Origin: Rhodoferax ferrireducens T118 | GTDB lineage: Bacteria > Pseudomonadota > Gammaproteobacteria > Burkholderiales > Burkholderiaceae_C | Assembly (NCBI RefSeq): GCF_000013605.1 | Contig: NC_007908.1 | Span: 496,001 to 560,000 of the forward strand | DNA length: 64,000 nt | Direction: 5' to 3' | In this document: one piece after another, positions 46,970 to 55,345 of the stretch | Layout: the number at the start of each line of letters is the position of its first letter | Numbering within the stretch: the stretch's first letter is position 1 | The notes under the pieces: model-generated | The model's database searches: none | What the model saw: only the letters and a program-made list of their open reading frames with translations | What the model was told of the DNA's origin: nothing | Program-made: the position numbers and the translations under genes

Positions 46970-48172
46970 TCACCAGTTGACCTCGCGCTCGGCCGTGGCG
47001 CTGATCATGTGAATGGACAGGTCGGCGCCGTTGTATTCTTCCTCCTGGCTCAGGCGCAAGCCCATGACGGCTTTGAGTCCGCCATAAACCAGCAGACCAC
47101 CCGCCACGGCCCAGGCCACACCCATGGCGGTGCCGATCAGTTGGGCGCCCAGATTCACGCCCCCCAGGCCGCCGAGCGCTTGGCTGCCAAAAATACCGGC
47201 GGCAATGCCGCCCCAGGTGCCGCACAGGCCATGTAGTGGCCACACGCCCAGCACGTCGTCAATCTTCCATCTGTTTTGCGTCAGGGTGAACATGCGCACA
47301 AACAGAGCACCGGCCACCACACCCACCACCAGTGCACCTAATGGGTGCATCAGATCGGAGCCAGCGCACACGGCGACCAGCCCTGCCAGGGGTCCGTTGT
47401 GCACAAAGCCAGGGTCATTCTTGCCTGCCACCAGCGCCGCCAGCGTGCCGCCCACCATCGCCATCAGCGAGTTGACCGCCACCAGCCCCGAGATCTTGTC
47501 CAGCGTTTGTGCGCTCATCACGTTAAAGCCAAACCAGCCGACCGTCAGCACCCAGGCACCCAGCGCCAGAAACGGAATGCTCGATGGTGGATGGGCCGAA
47601 ATGCCGCCGTCCTTGCGGTAGCGGTTGGCGCGCGCGCCCAACAAGATCACGGCGGGCAGCGCAACCCAGCCGCCCACCGCGTGCACCACCACGCTGCCGG
47701 CAAAGTCATGAAACTCGGCGCCGGTCAGGCTTTTGATCCAGCCCTGCACGCCAAAATGCTGGTTCCAGGCAATGCCCTCAAAAAATGGGTAGACAAAGCC
47801 GACGATGACCGCCGTGGCGATCAGTTGCGGCCAGAAGCGGGCGCGCTCGGCAATGCCGCCCGAAATAATGGCCGGAATGGCGGCGGCAAACGTCAGCAAG
47901 AAAAAGAACCTGACCAGCTCGAAACCGTTCTTGGCGGCCAACTGCTCGGCGCCGACAAAAAAATGAGTGCCATAGGCGACGCCATAACCCACCAGAAAGT
48001 ACGCGATGGTCGAGACCGAAAAGTCCACCAGGATCTTGACCAGCGCATTGACCTGATTCTTGCGGCGGACCGTGCCGAGCTCCAGAAATGCAAAACCTGC
48101 ATGCATGGCCAGCACCATGACGGCGCCGAGCAAGATGAACAAGGTGTCGGCGCCCTGTTTGAGTGCTTCCAT
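46970..48172 (-). CDS. amt: Ammonium transporter
   Basis: 400-residue Amt/Rh channel with about eleven membrane helices. Marks: GAVMVLAMHAGFAFLELGTVRRKN at the first helix, FHDFAGSVVVHAVGGWVAL with the twin-His pore His, GARANRY, GWFGFNV, and WPLHGLCGTWGGIAAGIFG with the second pore His. The ATG at 48172 has AAAAGG upstream. It lacks a linked glnK. A sigma-54 promoter lies 74 bases before the start. Confidence 0.95.
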   Translation of the reverse strand: MEALKQGADTLFILLGAVMVLAMHAGFAFLELGTVRRKNQVNALVKILVDFSVSTIAYFLVGYGVAYGTHFFVGAEQLAAKNGFELVRFFFLLTFAAAIPAIISGGIAERARFWPQLIATAVIVGFVYPFFEGIAWNQHFGVQGWIKSLTGAEFHDFAGSVVVHAVGGWVALPAVILLGARANRYRKDGGISAHPPSSIPFLALGAWVLTVGWFGFNVMSAQTLDKISGLVAVNSLMAMVGGTLAALVAGKNDPGFVHNGPLAGLVAVCAGSDLMHPLGALVVGVVAGALFVRMFTLTQNRWKIDDVLGVWPLHGLCGTWGGIAAGIFGSQALGGLGGVNLGAQLIGTAMGVAWAVAGGLLVYGGLKAVMGLRLSQEEEYNGADLSIHMISATAEREVNW

Positions 48173-48201
48173 GAAAACCTTTTGAGAAAAAATGAATTGA
48201 A

Positions 48202-48239
48202 TTGGTGCATCCGGCAGCTGATTGCCGACTGCGCACCAA
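48202..48239 (-). promoter_or_regulatory. Inverted repeat in the amt leader
   Basis: TTGGTGC near the promoter and GCACCAA near the gene are perfect complements, with a nested CGGCA/TGCCG pair. It lies mostly downstream of the predicted start site, so it could form an mRNA stem-loop or be a DNA site related to the NtrC half-site GGTGCA. The NtrC form normally has much closer half-sites. Confidence 0.4.
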
Positions 48240-48245
48240 ACTAAA

Positions 48246-48261
48246 GCAAAAAACGCGCCAA
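48246..48261 (-). promoter_or_regulatory. Sigma-54 promoter of amt
   Basis: TTGGCGCGTTTTTTGC on the minus strand matches the -24/-12 consensus (TGGCRC-N5-TTGC), with GG and GC exactly ten bases apart. Transcription would start near 48234 and give a leader of about 60 bases. RpoN/NtrC control of an ammonium transporter under nitrogen limitation is well known, which supports the reading. NtrC half-sites (GGTGCA) occur near 48316. Confidence 0.7.
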
Positions 48262-48382
48262 AACGGTCCCCCATGAGTACGGACTACGTGCGTCCGGGCC
48301 GCCGTGTCTCCAAGCGGTGCAGGCAGGACGACAAGCAGGGAGGGTCACCGGCACAGGTGCTCGTCCGTTACCATCGCCCGCT

Positions 48383-48946
48383 ATGGACGCATTTTTAGTT
48401 TCAACCGGTATCGTGGCCTTGGCCGAAATGGGTGACAAAACCCAACTACTCGCACTTCTGCTGGCGGTGCGCTTTCGCCGGCCCTGGCCGATTGTGCTGG
48501 GCATCTTTGTCGCCACCCTAGCCAACCACGCCCTGGCAGGGGCTGTGGGGGCCTGGGTGACCACCGTGCTGGGACCGGATGTGCTGCGCTGGGTGCTGGG
48601 CGGCTCGTTCATCGCCATGGCGGTCTGGATGCTGATTCCCGACAAGATGGACGACGACGAAACGGGCGCGGCGCCCCGGTTTGGTGTCTTTGGCACCACC
48701 GTCATCGCCTTTTTCCTGGCCGAGATGGGGGATAAAACCCAAGTTGCCACCGTCATGCTGGCGGCGCAATACCACGCTTATTTTTCAGTCATAGCCGGTA
48801 CCACGCTGGGCATGATGCTGGCCAATGCGCCGGTGGTCTGGCTGGGTGAACGCATGACACGACTGCTGCCGCTGCGCGCGGTGCACATCGTGTCTGCCTT
48901 GATCTTCCTGGGGCTGGGGCTGGCGGCCTTGCTGGGGTGGATTTAA
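48383..48946 (+). CDS. GDT1/TMEM165-type cation transporter (UPF0016)
   Basis: 187-residue inner-membrane protein with six helices and two copies of the family signature E-x-G-D-K-T, in ALAEMGDKTQL (near residue 15) and FLAEMGDKTQV (near residue 116). The two-fold repeat makes a Mn2+ and/or Ca2+ exchanger; bacterial members (MneA/CaxA-like) export manganese. The ATG at 48383 is at the start of homology. The upstream 210 bases, shared with amt, show no yybP-ykoY riboswitch that I can recognise. Confidence 0.88.
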   Translation: MDAFLVSTGIVALAEMGDKTQLLALLLAVRFRRPWPIVLGIFVATLANHALAGAVGAWVTTVLGPDVLRWVLGGSFIAMAVWMLIPDKMDDDETGAAPRFGVFGTTVIAFFLAEMGDKTQVATVMLAAQYHAYFSVIAGTTLGMMLANAPVVWLGERMTRLLPLRAVHIVSALIFLGLGLAALLGWI

Positions 48947-49012
48947 ACCCTGGCGCTCAGGCGGCAAGCACCGGCGCAACGTGCGATGACGGCGCCGGTT
49001 TGTGAAGGGCGA

Positions 49013-49180
49013 TTAACCGCCTTTTTTGCAGCGCTTGCCGGGGTTTTTCTTGTTGTTGGTGGCGGTGCCGCGTTCCAGGCTGCGCATTTGGCCGTGACCG
49101 GCGGTGTAGCACACGCCTTTGGGGGCGACAGGACGGGGGCTGGCTTTGCGCTCAGCTTCAGTACGGAATTCTTTGGCCAT
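49013..49180 (-). CDS. Small basic protein (55 residues), unknown function
   Basis: Reads MAKEFRTEAERKAS... to ...NNKKNPGKRCKKGG. It has two Cys, a strongly basic Lys/Arg/Gly-rich tail, no membrane segment and no low-complexity artefact beyond the tail. A good ribosome site (TGGAG, eight bases before the ATG) and its position after the GDT1 gene in an otherwise empty stretch argue that it is real. The basic tail suggests nucleic-acid or ribosome binding, which is only a guess. I recognise no family. Confidence 0.6.
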   Translation of the reverse strand: MAKEFRTEAERKASPRPVAPKGVCYTAGHGQMRSLERGTATNNKKNPGKRCKKGG

Positions 49181-49257
49181 GAAATACTCCAGATAGTTTT
49201 AAAAACAGGCGATTATCCCCGCACTTGGGATTGGGCAGCGGGCCCGGCTTGCTCGGG

Positions 49258-49581
49258 TCAGTCGCGGTCGGCCTGATCAGACGGCTCAGCACCGGCCGCG
49301 CGGGCCGCGCGATGGCCGGGCTTGGCCAATAGTTCCAGGTAAAACTCAGCGCCCCCGTCCTTGGCCAGCGCATCAATCAAACTCGTGATGGTGGCGAAAT
49401 GGACCACCGCGGCGTTGGCTTCATTGCTGCCAAATTTGCAGTCAAAATCCCAATAGTCCACGCCCTCGGGCAGCGGCACCCGCCGTTGGCGCTTGACGTA
49501 CTTGCGGATCTCGTGTTTGGTGGCTTCCAGCACCCGGTCACGGTTTTTGCCTTCAATGTCTAATTTAAACGTTTTTTTCAC
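49258..49581 (-). CDS. DUF6172-like small protein
   Basis: 107 residues beginning VKKTFKLDIEGKNRDRVLEA, with KHEIRKYVKRQRRVPLPEGVDYWDFDCKFG as the central conserved region (residues about 23-52) and LELLAKPGHR near the end. I recall this pattern as DUF6172; function is unknown. The GTG at 49581 is chosen because AGAAGG lies five bases upstream and homology starts there; ATGs at 49611 and 49617 are alternatives. The C-terminal AARAAGAEPSDQADRD is probably disordered. Confidence 0.7.
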   Translation of the reverse strand: MKKTFKLDIEGKNRDRVLEATKHEIRKYVKRQRRVPLPEGVDYWDFDCKFGSNEANAAVVHFATITSLIDALAKDGGAEFYLELLAKPGHRAARAAGAEPSDQADRD

Positions 49582-49690
49582 GCTGGCCTTCTGAGAATTA
49601 ATGCGGCACATCCCCACATGGGGATGTGATTCGCGAACGTTCGATTATGCGTTGACGGCTTTGACTGGGCGCATGCCAGTGGCAGGCGCT

Positions 49691-51379
49691 TCAGGCCCGT
49701 GCGATCCTGGGTGTCGCGCGCGCGATGATGGCGCCGGCATCAACACCGCGCGGCAGTGTGCCGTAGTTGTGCTGACCGACCTGCCCCAGGCGTGACTCGC
49801 AGAACGCATCACTCACGAACGCCGGGGCGTGGCGCACCAGCAGGGAGGCCTGCAGAGCCAGCGCCATGCGGTCGACCACATCACGCGCGCGGTATTCAAA
49901 ATCAGCCAAGTCCTTGAGATCGGTCGCCAGCGCGGCAATATGCCGGTCCAGCAAGGCCTGGGCGCCGCGCGCCTGGTTGACTTCTGCAAAAAAAGCATCC
50001 ACCACGGCGGGTGTTTTTGACAGCGCGCGCAGCACGTCCAGGCACTGCACATTGCCGCTGCCCTCCCAGATGGTGTTCACGGGCGCCTCCCGGTACAGGC
50101 GCGGCATCATGCTGTCTTCCATCACGCCGCTGCCACCAATACACTCCATGGCTTCGTAGGCATGGTTCGGCGTGCGCTTGCAAATCCAGTACTTGCCCAC
50201 TGCCGTGACCAGGCGCACCAGCAGGTCTTCCTGTTCCTCAAAGCGGTTGTCCATGGCGCGCGCCATGCGCATCGTCAACGTGGTGGCGGCTTCACTCTCC
50301 AGCGCCAGGTCGGCCAACACGTTTTGCATCAGCGGCTGCTGGTTCAGTACCTGCCCAAACGCCGAGCGCACTGAGCAATGGTGCAGTGCCTGCGACGCCG
50401 CCATGCGCATGCCCGCGCTGGAGCCGATCATGCAGTCAAAGCGGGTCATGCTGACCATCTCGATGATGTTGCGCACGCCGCGCCCCTCTTCGCCGACCAT
50501 CCATGCCAGCGCGCCGCGCAGCTCGGTCTCAGACGATGCGTTGGACGCATTGCCCATTTTTTTCTTCAGCCGCAGCACCTGCATCGGGTTTTTGCTGCCG
50601 TCCGGGCGCCAGCGCGGCAGCAGGAAGCACGACAGGCCGCCGGGCGCTTGCGCCAATACCAGGAACGCATCGCACATGGGGGCCGACACAAAATACTTGT
50701 GCCCCACCAGTTCGTAGGCTTGGCCCGGCCCACCCGTGCCCACCGGGTAGGCGCGCGTGCTGTTGGTGCGCACATCCGAGCCGCCTTGCTTCTCGGTCAT
50801 CGCCATGCCGATGGTCACGCCCTGTTTCTGTTCTACCGGCACGTTGCGCGGGTCATACACGCGCGCCGTGACCTTGGGCTCCCACACGCTGGCCAGGTCG
50901 CTCTGCAGGCGCAGCGCGGGCACGGCGGCGAAGGTCATGGTGATCGGGCAGCCGTGGCCCGCCTCCACCTGGCCATGCAGAAAACTCTTGGCAGCGCGGG
51001 CGACGTGTGCGCCCGCGCGCGGCGCGGTCCAGGGTGAGGCGTGCAGCCCGTGCTCGATGGATGTTTTCATCAACTGGTGGTAGCTTGGGTGAAATTTCAC
51101 CAGATCGATGCGATTGCCAAAGCGGTCATGGGTATCAAACTCGGGCTGGAACTTATTGGCCAGATTCCCCAACTCAAGATAATCGGCCGAGCCTGTCATC
51201 TGACCAAACTCGCTGAGTTCGCCCTCAGCCCACTGCCCGCCCTCGCGTTGCACTGCCTCGCGCAAGGCGGCGTCTTGGGTGTACATGTTGTAGTCGCACA
51301 GCTCGGTGGACAAGTTGCTCAGCTCATGGGTGTCGGCCAGGTAGAGCGAGTTGGGTGCGGGGTTCATACGGCTATTCAT
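49691..51379 (-). CDS. AidB-like acyl-CoA dehydrogenase
   Basis: 562-residue member of the acyl-CoA dehydrogenase superfamily with the long AidB layout. Notable segments: GHGCPITMTFAAVPALR, GMAMTEKQGGSDVR (the FAD-binding strand with TEKxGGSD), KYFVSAPMCDAFLVLAQ, ECIGGSGVMEDSMMPRLYREAPVNTIWEGSGNV (quoted as a region, the conserved catalytic/tetramer area). E. coli AidB has isovaleryl-CoA dehydrogenase activity and binds DNA during alkylation stress. The ATG at 51379 has GGAG seven bases upstream and overlaps the paaX-like gene by eight bases, so the two form an operon. Confidence 0.88.
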   Translation of the reverse strand: MNSRMNPAPNSLYLADTHELSNLSTELCDYNMYTQDAALREAVQREGGQWAEGELSEFGQMTGSADYLELGNLANKFQPEFDTHDRFGNRIDLVKFHPSYHQLMKTSIEHGLHASPWTAPRAGAHVARAAKSFLHGQVEAGHGCPITMTFAAVPALRLQSDLASVWEPKVTARVYDPRNVPVEQKQGVTIGMAMTEKQGGSDVRTNSTRAYPVGTGGPGQAYELVGHKYFVSAPMCDAFLVLAQAPGGLSCFLLPRWRPDGSKNPMQVLRLKKKMGNASNASSETELRGALAWMVGEEGRGVRNIIEMVSMTRFDCMIGSSAGMRMAASQALHHCSVRSAFGQVLNQQPLMQNVLADLALESEAATTLTMRMARAMDNRFEEQEDLLVRLVTAVGKYWICKRTPNHAYEAMECIGGSGVMEDSMMPRLYREAPVNTIWEGSGNVQCLDVLRALSKTPAVVDAFFAEVNQARGAQALLDRHIAALATDLKDLADFEYRARDVVDRMALALQASLLVRHAPAFVSDAFCESRLGQVGQHNYGTLPRGVDAGAIIARATPRIARA

Positions 51380-52217
51380 TAATCGTCTCCAGTTCGGCGG
51401 GTTGAGGGGTGAGATGAAGAGCGGGTGGGGTGTCCGCGACGGATGCAAAAAAACGGTTCCAGATGGCACGACCCGCTTCGTCAAAATGGTGCACGGCCTG
51501 GATGAACGCGTGGCGCTCTCGGGTGTCGACAAACGGCTCCGGTAGCAGCGGATCAAAGACCAATTGATGAATGGCTTTGCCGCCCAGAAGGAACGATTCG
51601 CGCGCCGCTGCATCCAGCGGAAGTTGGTTCGCGCGGGCCAGCCACGCCTCCAGCTCGGCGCGCAACTGCCGGTAGGTTCGCGTCAGCGCCTGGCCGTTCC
51701 ACAGCTGGTGCACGACGGCCTCACGCGCCGGGTCGAGGCCACTGGCCCGAAAAACAGCCGCATTGTGGTCCAGTCCAAGTTTGAAGAGACGTTGGCGCAC
51801 CTCGTCAAGATCCGACTCAATGTTGTCGGGACGAATATACAGACCACGCTCCAACAGCCGCAAGCCCATCATCTGCAGGGCGCGTTCACGCCGCTGCGGG
51901 GCGGCGCGGTCGCTGCGCCCCAGCGCGCCGCAATGGACGACGATATGGCTGCCTTGCCACGCCCGTAGCCGGGATTCCATCGTGCGCCAGGTGGCCACCT
52001 CGCCGGCCAAATCGGTGGCCGCGGGCCCAAGGCGGTAAGCGCCGCGCTCTGCCGCCTCAATCAGACCCGCCGCCGACAGGCGCGCCAGGGTGACGCGCAG
52101 GCTGTTTTCGCTGATATTGAAAAGGGCGCCCGCCAGGATCGCATCGCGGGCGGCCATCGGCTTGTCGCCGGTCGCCAGCATGAGATCGAGGACGAGATTT
52201 TTCGGATTGACCTTCAT
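51372..52217 (-). CDS. PaaX-family transcriptional regulator
   Basis: 281 residues: an N-terminal winged helix (LILDLML-type opening, here LVLDLMLATGDKP, and ISENSLRVTLARLSAAGLIEA as the recognition part) and the PaaX-like middle and C-terminal domains. PaaX represses phenylacetate catabolism and responds to phenylacetyl-CoA. Here the downstream gene is an AidB-like dehydrogenase rather than a paa operon, so the ligand is probably a different acyl-CoA. A long palindrome lies immediately upstream and may be its own operator. Confidence 0.85.
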   Translation of the reverse strand: MKVNPKNLVLDLMLATGDKPMAARDAILAGALFNISENSLRVTLARLSAAGLIEAAERGAYRLGPAATDLAGEVATWRTMESRLRAWQGSHIVVHCGALGRSDRAAPQRRERALQMMGLRLLERGLYIRPDNIESDLDEVRQRLFKLGLDHNAAVFRASGLDPAREAVVHQLWNGQALTRTYRQLRAELEAWLARANQLPLDAAARESFLLGGKAIHQLVFDPLLPEPFVDTRERHAFIQAVHHFDEAGRAIWNRFFASVADTPPALHLTPQPAELETINE

Positions 52218-52241
52218 GAGCCTGGTGGAGCGCCTGCTTGT

Positions 52242-52301
52242 GAAACCGCTACATTACTTGATTTGTAAGCATTTACATTTTTTCGTAATGTAGCAGGTTT
52301 C
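52242..52301 (-). promoter_or_regulatory. Long interrupted palindrome upstream of the PaaX-like gene
   Basis: The left arm GAAACC-GCTACATTAC (52242-52257) and the right arm GTAATGTAGC-A-GGTTTC (52285-52301) are complementary over 16 bases with one extra base. A second, inner palindrome TGTAA-GCAT-TTACA (52264-52277) sits at the centre. It begins 24 bases before the start codon, in the promoter. This looks like a double operator or looped binding site for the PaaX-like protein. As RNA it would also form a hairpin, so a terminator for pldA is possible, though without a T-tract. Confidence 0.65.
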
Positions 52302-52358
52302 AGCCCATGGGCAAACCCCGCGGCGGGAATGTGCCCGCGTGCCAGGCGCCGTGCGGGG

Positions 52359-53528
52359 CTACCAGTCCACCAGGCTCAAGCCGATGCTCAGCACGGTGCG
52401 ACGGCGGTTGTAGTCGACCAGCGAATCACCATAGCCGCTGAACAATTGGGTGTGAAAACGCAAGGCGTCCTGGCTGCCGGGCAGGCCACTGCTGGTGAGC
52501 TGCCTGAGCCATTCCAGCCGCACCGAGCCGTTGGCGTCGGCGCGCAGCGAGTGGCGCAGGGTCACGCCCAGGGTGTTGTCCTGGTTGGGGGTCCAAAAAG
52601 CCGCCACTTCGGCGCGTCCAATTTTGTTGCTGATGTCGGGGTTGTCGTCATTGGCCAGGTTTTCATTCACGCGCTTCCATAGCTTGGCATCGACCCGGAA
52701 CTGGTTGCCTTTTTCCATGCCGGCCATCAGCACATTGCGGTTCCAGCTGCGCGACAGCGGCAGCGGCTGGCCGTTGGACTGGTGCACCAGGCTCAAGCCG
52801 CTGTAGCGCAGCCGCCAGCCCAAGGGCAACGGCACGTCAGTCGGGTAGATGTAAGTGAGTTCCGGCTCATGGTCGGTGGTGCGAAACGGGCGCGACAGAT
52901 CGCCGCTGAAGATTTGCCAGTTGGACTGCTGGCTGTAGCCAAACCAGAGCGAGTCGCGCTTGAGCTCTTGCTGCCCGGTCAGCAGGCCCTGGGCGATCTT
53001 GGTGCGCACCGAGAGCTGGATCCGGACCTCGTTGTTGCCGTAGCCCAAAGCCTCGGCCGCCGTGTGGTCGGGCGCCGGCGAACTGGGTTGGGTGTTGACG
53101 CTGTCAGAACCGATCCACGACAGGCTGATGGGGTGAAAACCGCGAATGCCAAACGTGCCGCAGTCACTGCCGGCTTCCAGCTCCCAAAACCGCGACAGCT
53201 CGGAAAACAGCTTGTTCTTGCAGTTGTGGGCGGCCGGCGCTTCCATGGTGATCGTCACCGGCGCGGGAGCAACGGGTGCTAGAGCGGGCGTGGCCGGCGT
53301 CTGCGCCAGCGCCGATGCGCCTGGCGACGGCGCACGGCTTGCCGCGGCGCCGGCCTGCTGCGCCGCCCAGCGGTCAAAGCAGATCAGCCGCGCTTCGCTG
53401 TCCCCGGTCAGATTCGCGCACGTTTGCCAGGCCGCCGGCCCGGCAGAAACATTTATATTATTCTGGCCCCTAGCCCCCGTCGTTACTGCGCAAGTAGCTA
53501 TTAAAATAGTAGTGCATAACGGATTCAT
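52359..53528 (-). CDS. pldA: Outer-membrane phospholipase A
   Basis: About 389 residues; OMPLA family beta-barrel hydrolysing phospholipids in the outer leaflet. Active-site segment LVHQSNGQPLPLSRSWNR (His and Ser of HxSNG), LWFGYSQQSNWQ and the C-terminal strand RRTVLSIGLSLVDW ending in Trp. A proline/alanine-rich linker (about residues 60-100) precedes the barrel. The start is uncertain: ATG 53528 or ATG 53561. The N-terminal residues 4-27 (LCTTILIATCAVTTGARGQNN) are encoded by repeat copy 8 and form the hydrophobic core of the putative signal peptide. It lies on the same strand as rep. Confidence 0.88.
   Translation of the reverse strand: MNPLCTTILIATCAVTTGARGQNNINVSAGPAAWQTCANLTGDSEARLICFDRWAAQQAGAAASRAPSPGASALAQTPATPALAPVAPAPVTITMEAPAAHNCKNKLFSELSRFWELEAGSDCGTFGIRGFHPISLSWIGSDSVNTQPSSPAPDHTAAEALGYGNNEVRIQLSVRTKIAQGLLTGQQELKRDSLWFGYSQQSNWQIFSGDLSRPFRTTDHEPELTYIYPTDVPLPLGWRLRYSGLSLVHQSNGQPLPLSRSWNRNVLMAGMEKGNQFRVDAKLWKRVNENLANDDNPDISNKIGRAEVAAFWTPNQDNTLGVTLRHSLRADANGSVRLEWLRQLTSSGLPGSQDALRFHTQLFSGYGDSLVDYNRRRTVLSIGLSLVDW
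53448..53518 (-). repeat. Dispersed repeat copy 8, forming the pldA signal-peptide region
   Basis: On the minus strand: TGCACTACTATTTTAATAGCTACTT, GCGCAGTAACGACGGGGGCTAGGGGCC and the tail AATAATATAAATG. It is a near-complete copy in sense orientation and in the shared frame (LIATCAVTTGARG). It covers about codons 4-27 of pldA, that is, nearly everything before the mature protein. Confidence 0.88.
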
Positions 53529-53589
53529 GATTGGCTTGCTCGGAGGGACAACGTGGGTCATTGTTTCAGGTTTCAAACTGGCCGCGACC

Positions 53590-55345
53590 TTAGAGCGGAC
53601 GCGCCGGCACTTGTATGGCCTGCGCATCCTGCGCTTTTTGCGCAAACTCCGCGCGCAACGCGCGCAGCTTGGCCCGCGGGTCTTCCTTGGTGGTGGCCTG
53701 GTCCAGTGCCATCTCGGCAATGAAGCGGCTGGGCAGGGCGGCCACCATCTCGCGGCCTTTTTTGCGCTTGCGCGTCCAGCTCACCGCCAGGCTGCGCTGG
53801 GCGCGGGTGATGCCCACGTACATCAGGCGGCGCTCTTCCTGCAGGTGCACGGCGGTGGCCTCGACGGCCGCCTCATGCGCACGCTCGGACCCACCGACCG
53901 AGGCGGCCGCGGAGTCGCCGCTGCCCTTCAGCTTGAACGGCAGCATGCCCTCGGTCACACCCACCAGCATCACATGCGGCCACTCCAGGCCCTTGGCGGC
54001 GTGCAGCGTTGACAGCGTCACCACGTTTTGCTCGGTTTCGCGCTCGCTGATGGTCGACAGCAGCGACACCGTTTGCGCCACCTCCAGCAGCGACTTGGGC
54101 TCAACCGTGCTGGAGACCCCGGCTGCGTCGTCGAGTTGCCCGCCGCAGCGCGCGGACATCCAGTCGCAAAAATCGAGCACATTGGTCCAGCGCGCCGCGG
54201 CCAATTTTTCGCTGTCCTCGCCGTCATACAGATGTTTTTCATAGCCGATGTCCTTGAGCCACTCCAGCAAGAAGGCCTTGGCTGATTCGGCACCCAGCGT
54301 GCGCCGGGCGCGAAACTCGAGGTCGTTCACATAGCGGCCAAATTCGTGCAGGCTGCCGACGGCCTTGCTGCTCAGCACGCTGCCCAAAGAAGACGAAAAC
54401 AGGGCCTCGAACAGGCTGATCTTGTATTGGCCGGCAAAAACGCCCAAAGCGCTGAGCGTCTGGTGGCCGATGCCGCGCTTGGGGACCGTCACCGCGCGCA
54501 AGAACGCCGGGTCATCGTTGTTGTTGATCCAGAGCCGGAACCAGCCACACAAGTCCTTGATTTCGGCGCGGTCAAAAAAGCTGGTGCCGCCCGACACCTT
54601 GTACGGGATTTGCGCCTTGCGCAGCGCTTTTTCGAAGGTCTTGGCCTGGTGGTTGGCGCGGTACAGCACGGCAAAGTCGCGCAATTCCTTGAATTGGGGC
54701 CCGCCGTGCGGCAGGCCACTGGCGCGCAGGCTCTGGATGCGCGCCACGGTGCGTTCGGCCTCGTGTTCTTCACTGTCGGCGTCGACCACCCGCACCGGTT
54801 CGCCTTCGCCCAGGTCGCTCCATAAATTCTTGGGGAACAGCTTCGGATTGGGGCCGATCACGTTGTTGGCGGCGCGCAGGATGGCACTGGTGGAACGGTA
54901 GTTCTGCTCCAGCTTGATGACTTTGAGCGTCGGGAAATCAACCGGCAGGCGCTTCAGGTTGTCCAGCGTGGCGCCGCGCCAGCCGTAAATCGACTGGTCA
55001 TCGTCGCCGACGGCGGTGAACCGCGCTTGCGTTGCCGGATTGCCGCCCACCAGCAGCTTCAACAATTCATACTGCGTGGCATTCGTGTCCTGGTACTCAT
55101 CCACAAGGATATGGCCCGCCAGCCCTTGCCATTTCTGCCTGACATGCTCATGATTTTGTAGCAACTTGAGCGGCAGGCTGATCAGGTCGTCAAAGTCAAC
55201 GCTCTGGTAGGCGGCCAGCCGCTCCTCGTAGTGCGCCATGACGCGGGCCACGATGCGATCGCTGTCATTGGCGGCCAGCGCCGCTGCCTGCTGGGCGTTG
55301 AGCCCCTGGTTTTTCCACAGGCTGATGGTCCACTGCCAGCTGCGC
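53590..55345 (-). pseudogene. rep: 5'-truncated Rep-type (UvrD/REP) DNA helicase
   Basis: 585 codons of a superfamily 1 helicase. Present: ILVDEYQDTNATQYEL (motif II), VGDDDQSIYGWRGA (motif III), LEQNYRSTSAILRAAN (motif IV), PYKVSGGTSFFDR, TLHAAKGLEWPHVML (motif V), RRLMYVGITRAQRSL (motif VI). The start is missing: the frame runs through without a family start and ends at a junction near 55345 with porin sequence. Compared with E. coli Rep (about 673 residues), about 130-140 residues with Walker A (motif I) and motif Ia are lost. Without motif I it cannot hydrolyse ATP. The first in-frame Met is 55251. It is not clear whether this is a real deletion or an assembly join (see findings). Confidence 0.85.

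Noticed and set aside
48262..48382. A yybP-ykoY (Mn2+) riboswitch before the GDT1-type gene
   Set aside because: The conserved internal-loop sequences of that riboswitch were not found in the leader.
55238..55345. An intact alternative N-terminus for the truncated porin using ATG 55238, 55253 or 55325
   Set aside because: These residues are the antisense of rep; although one resembles a signal peptide, the neighbouring porin and the family show that the native start is missing.
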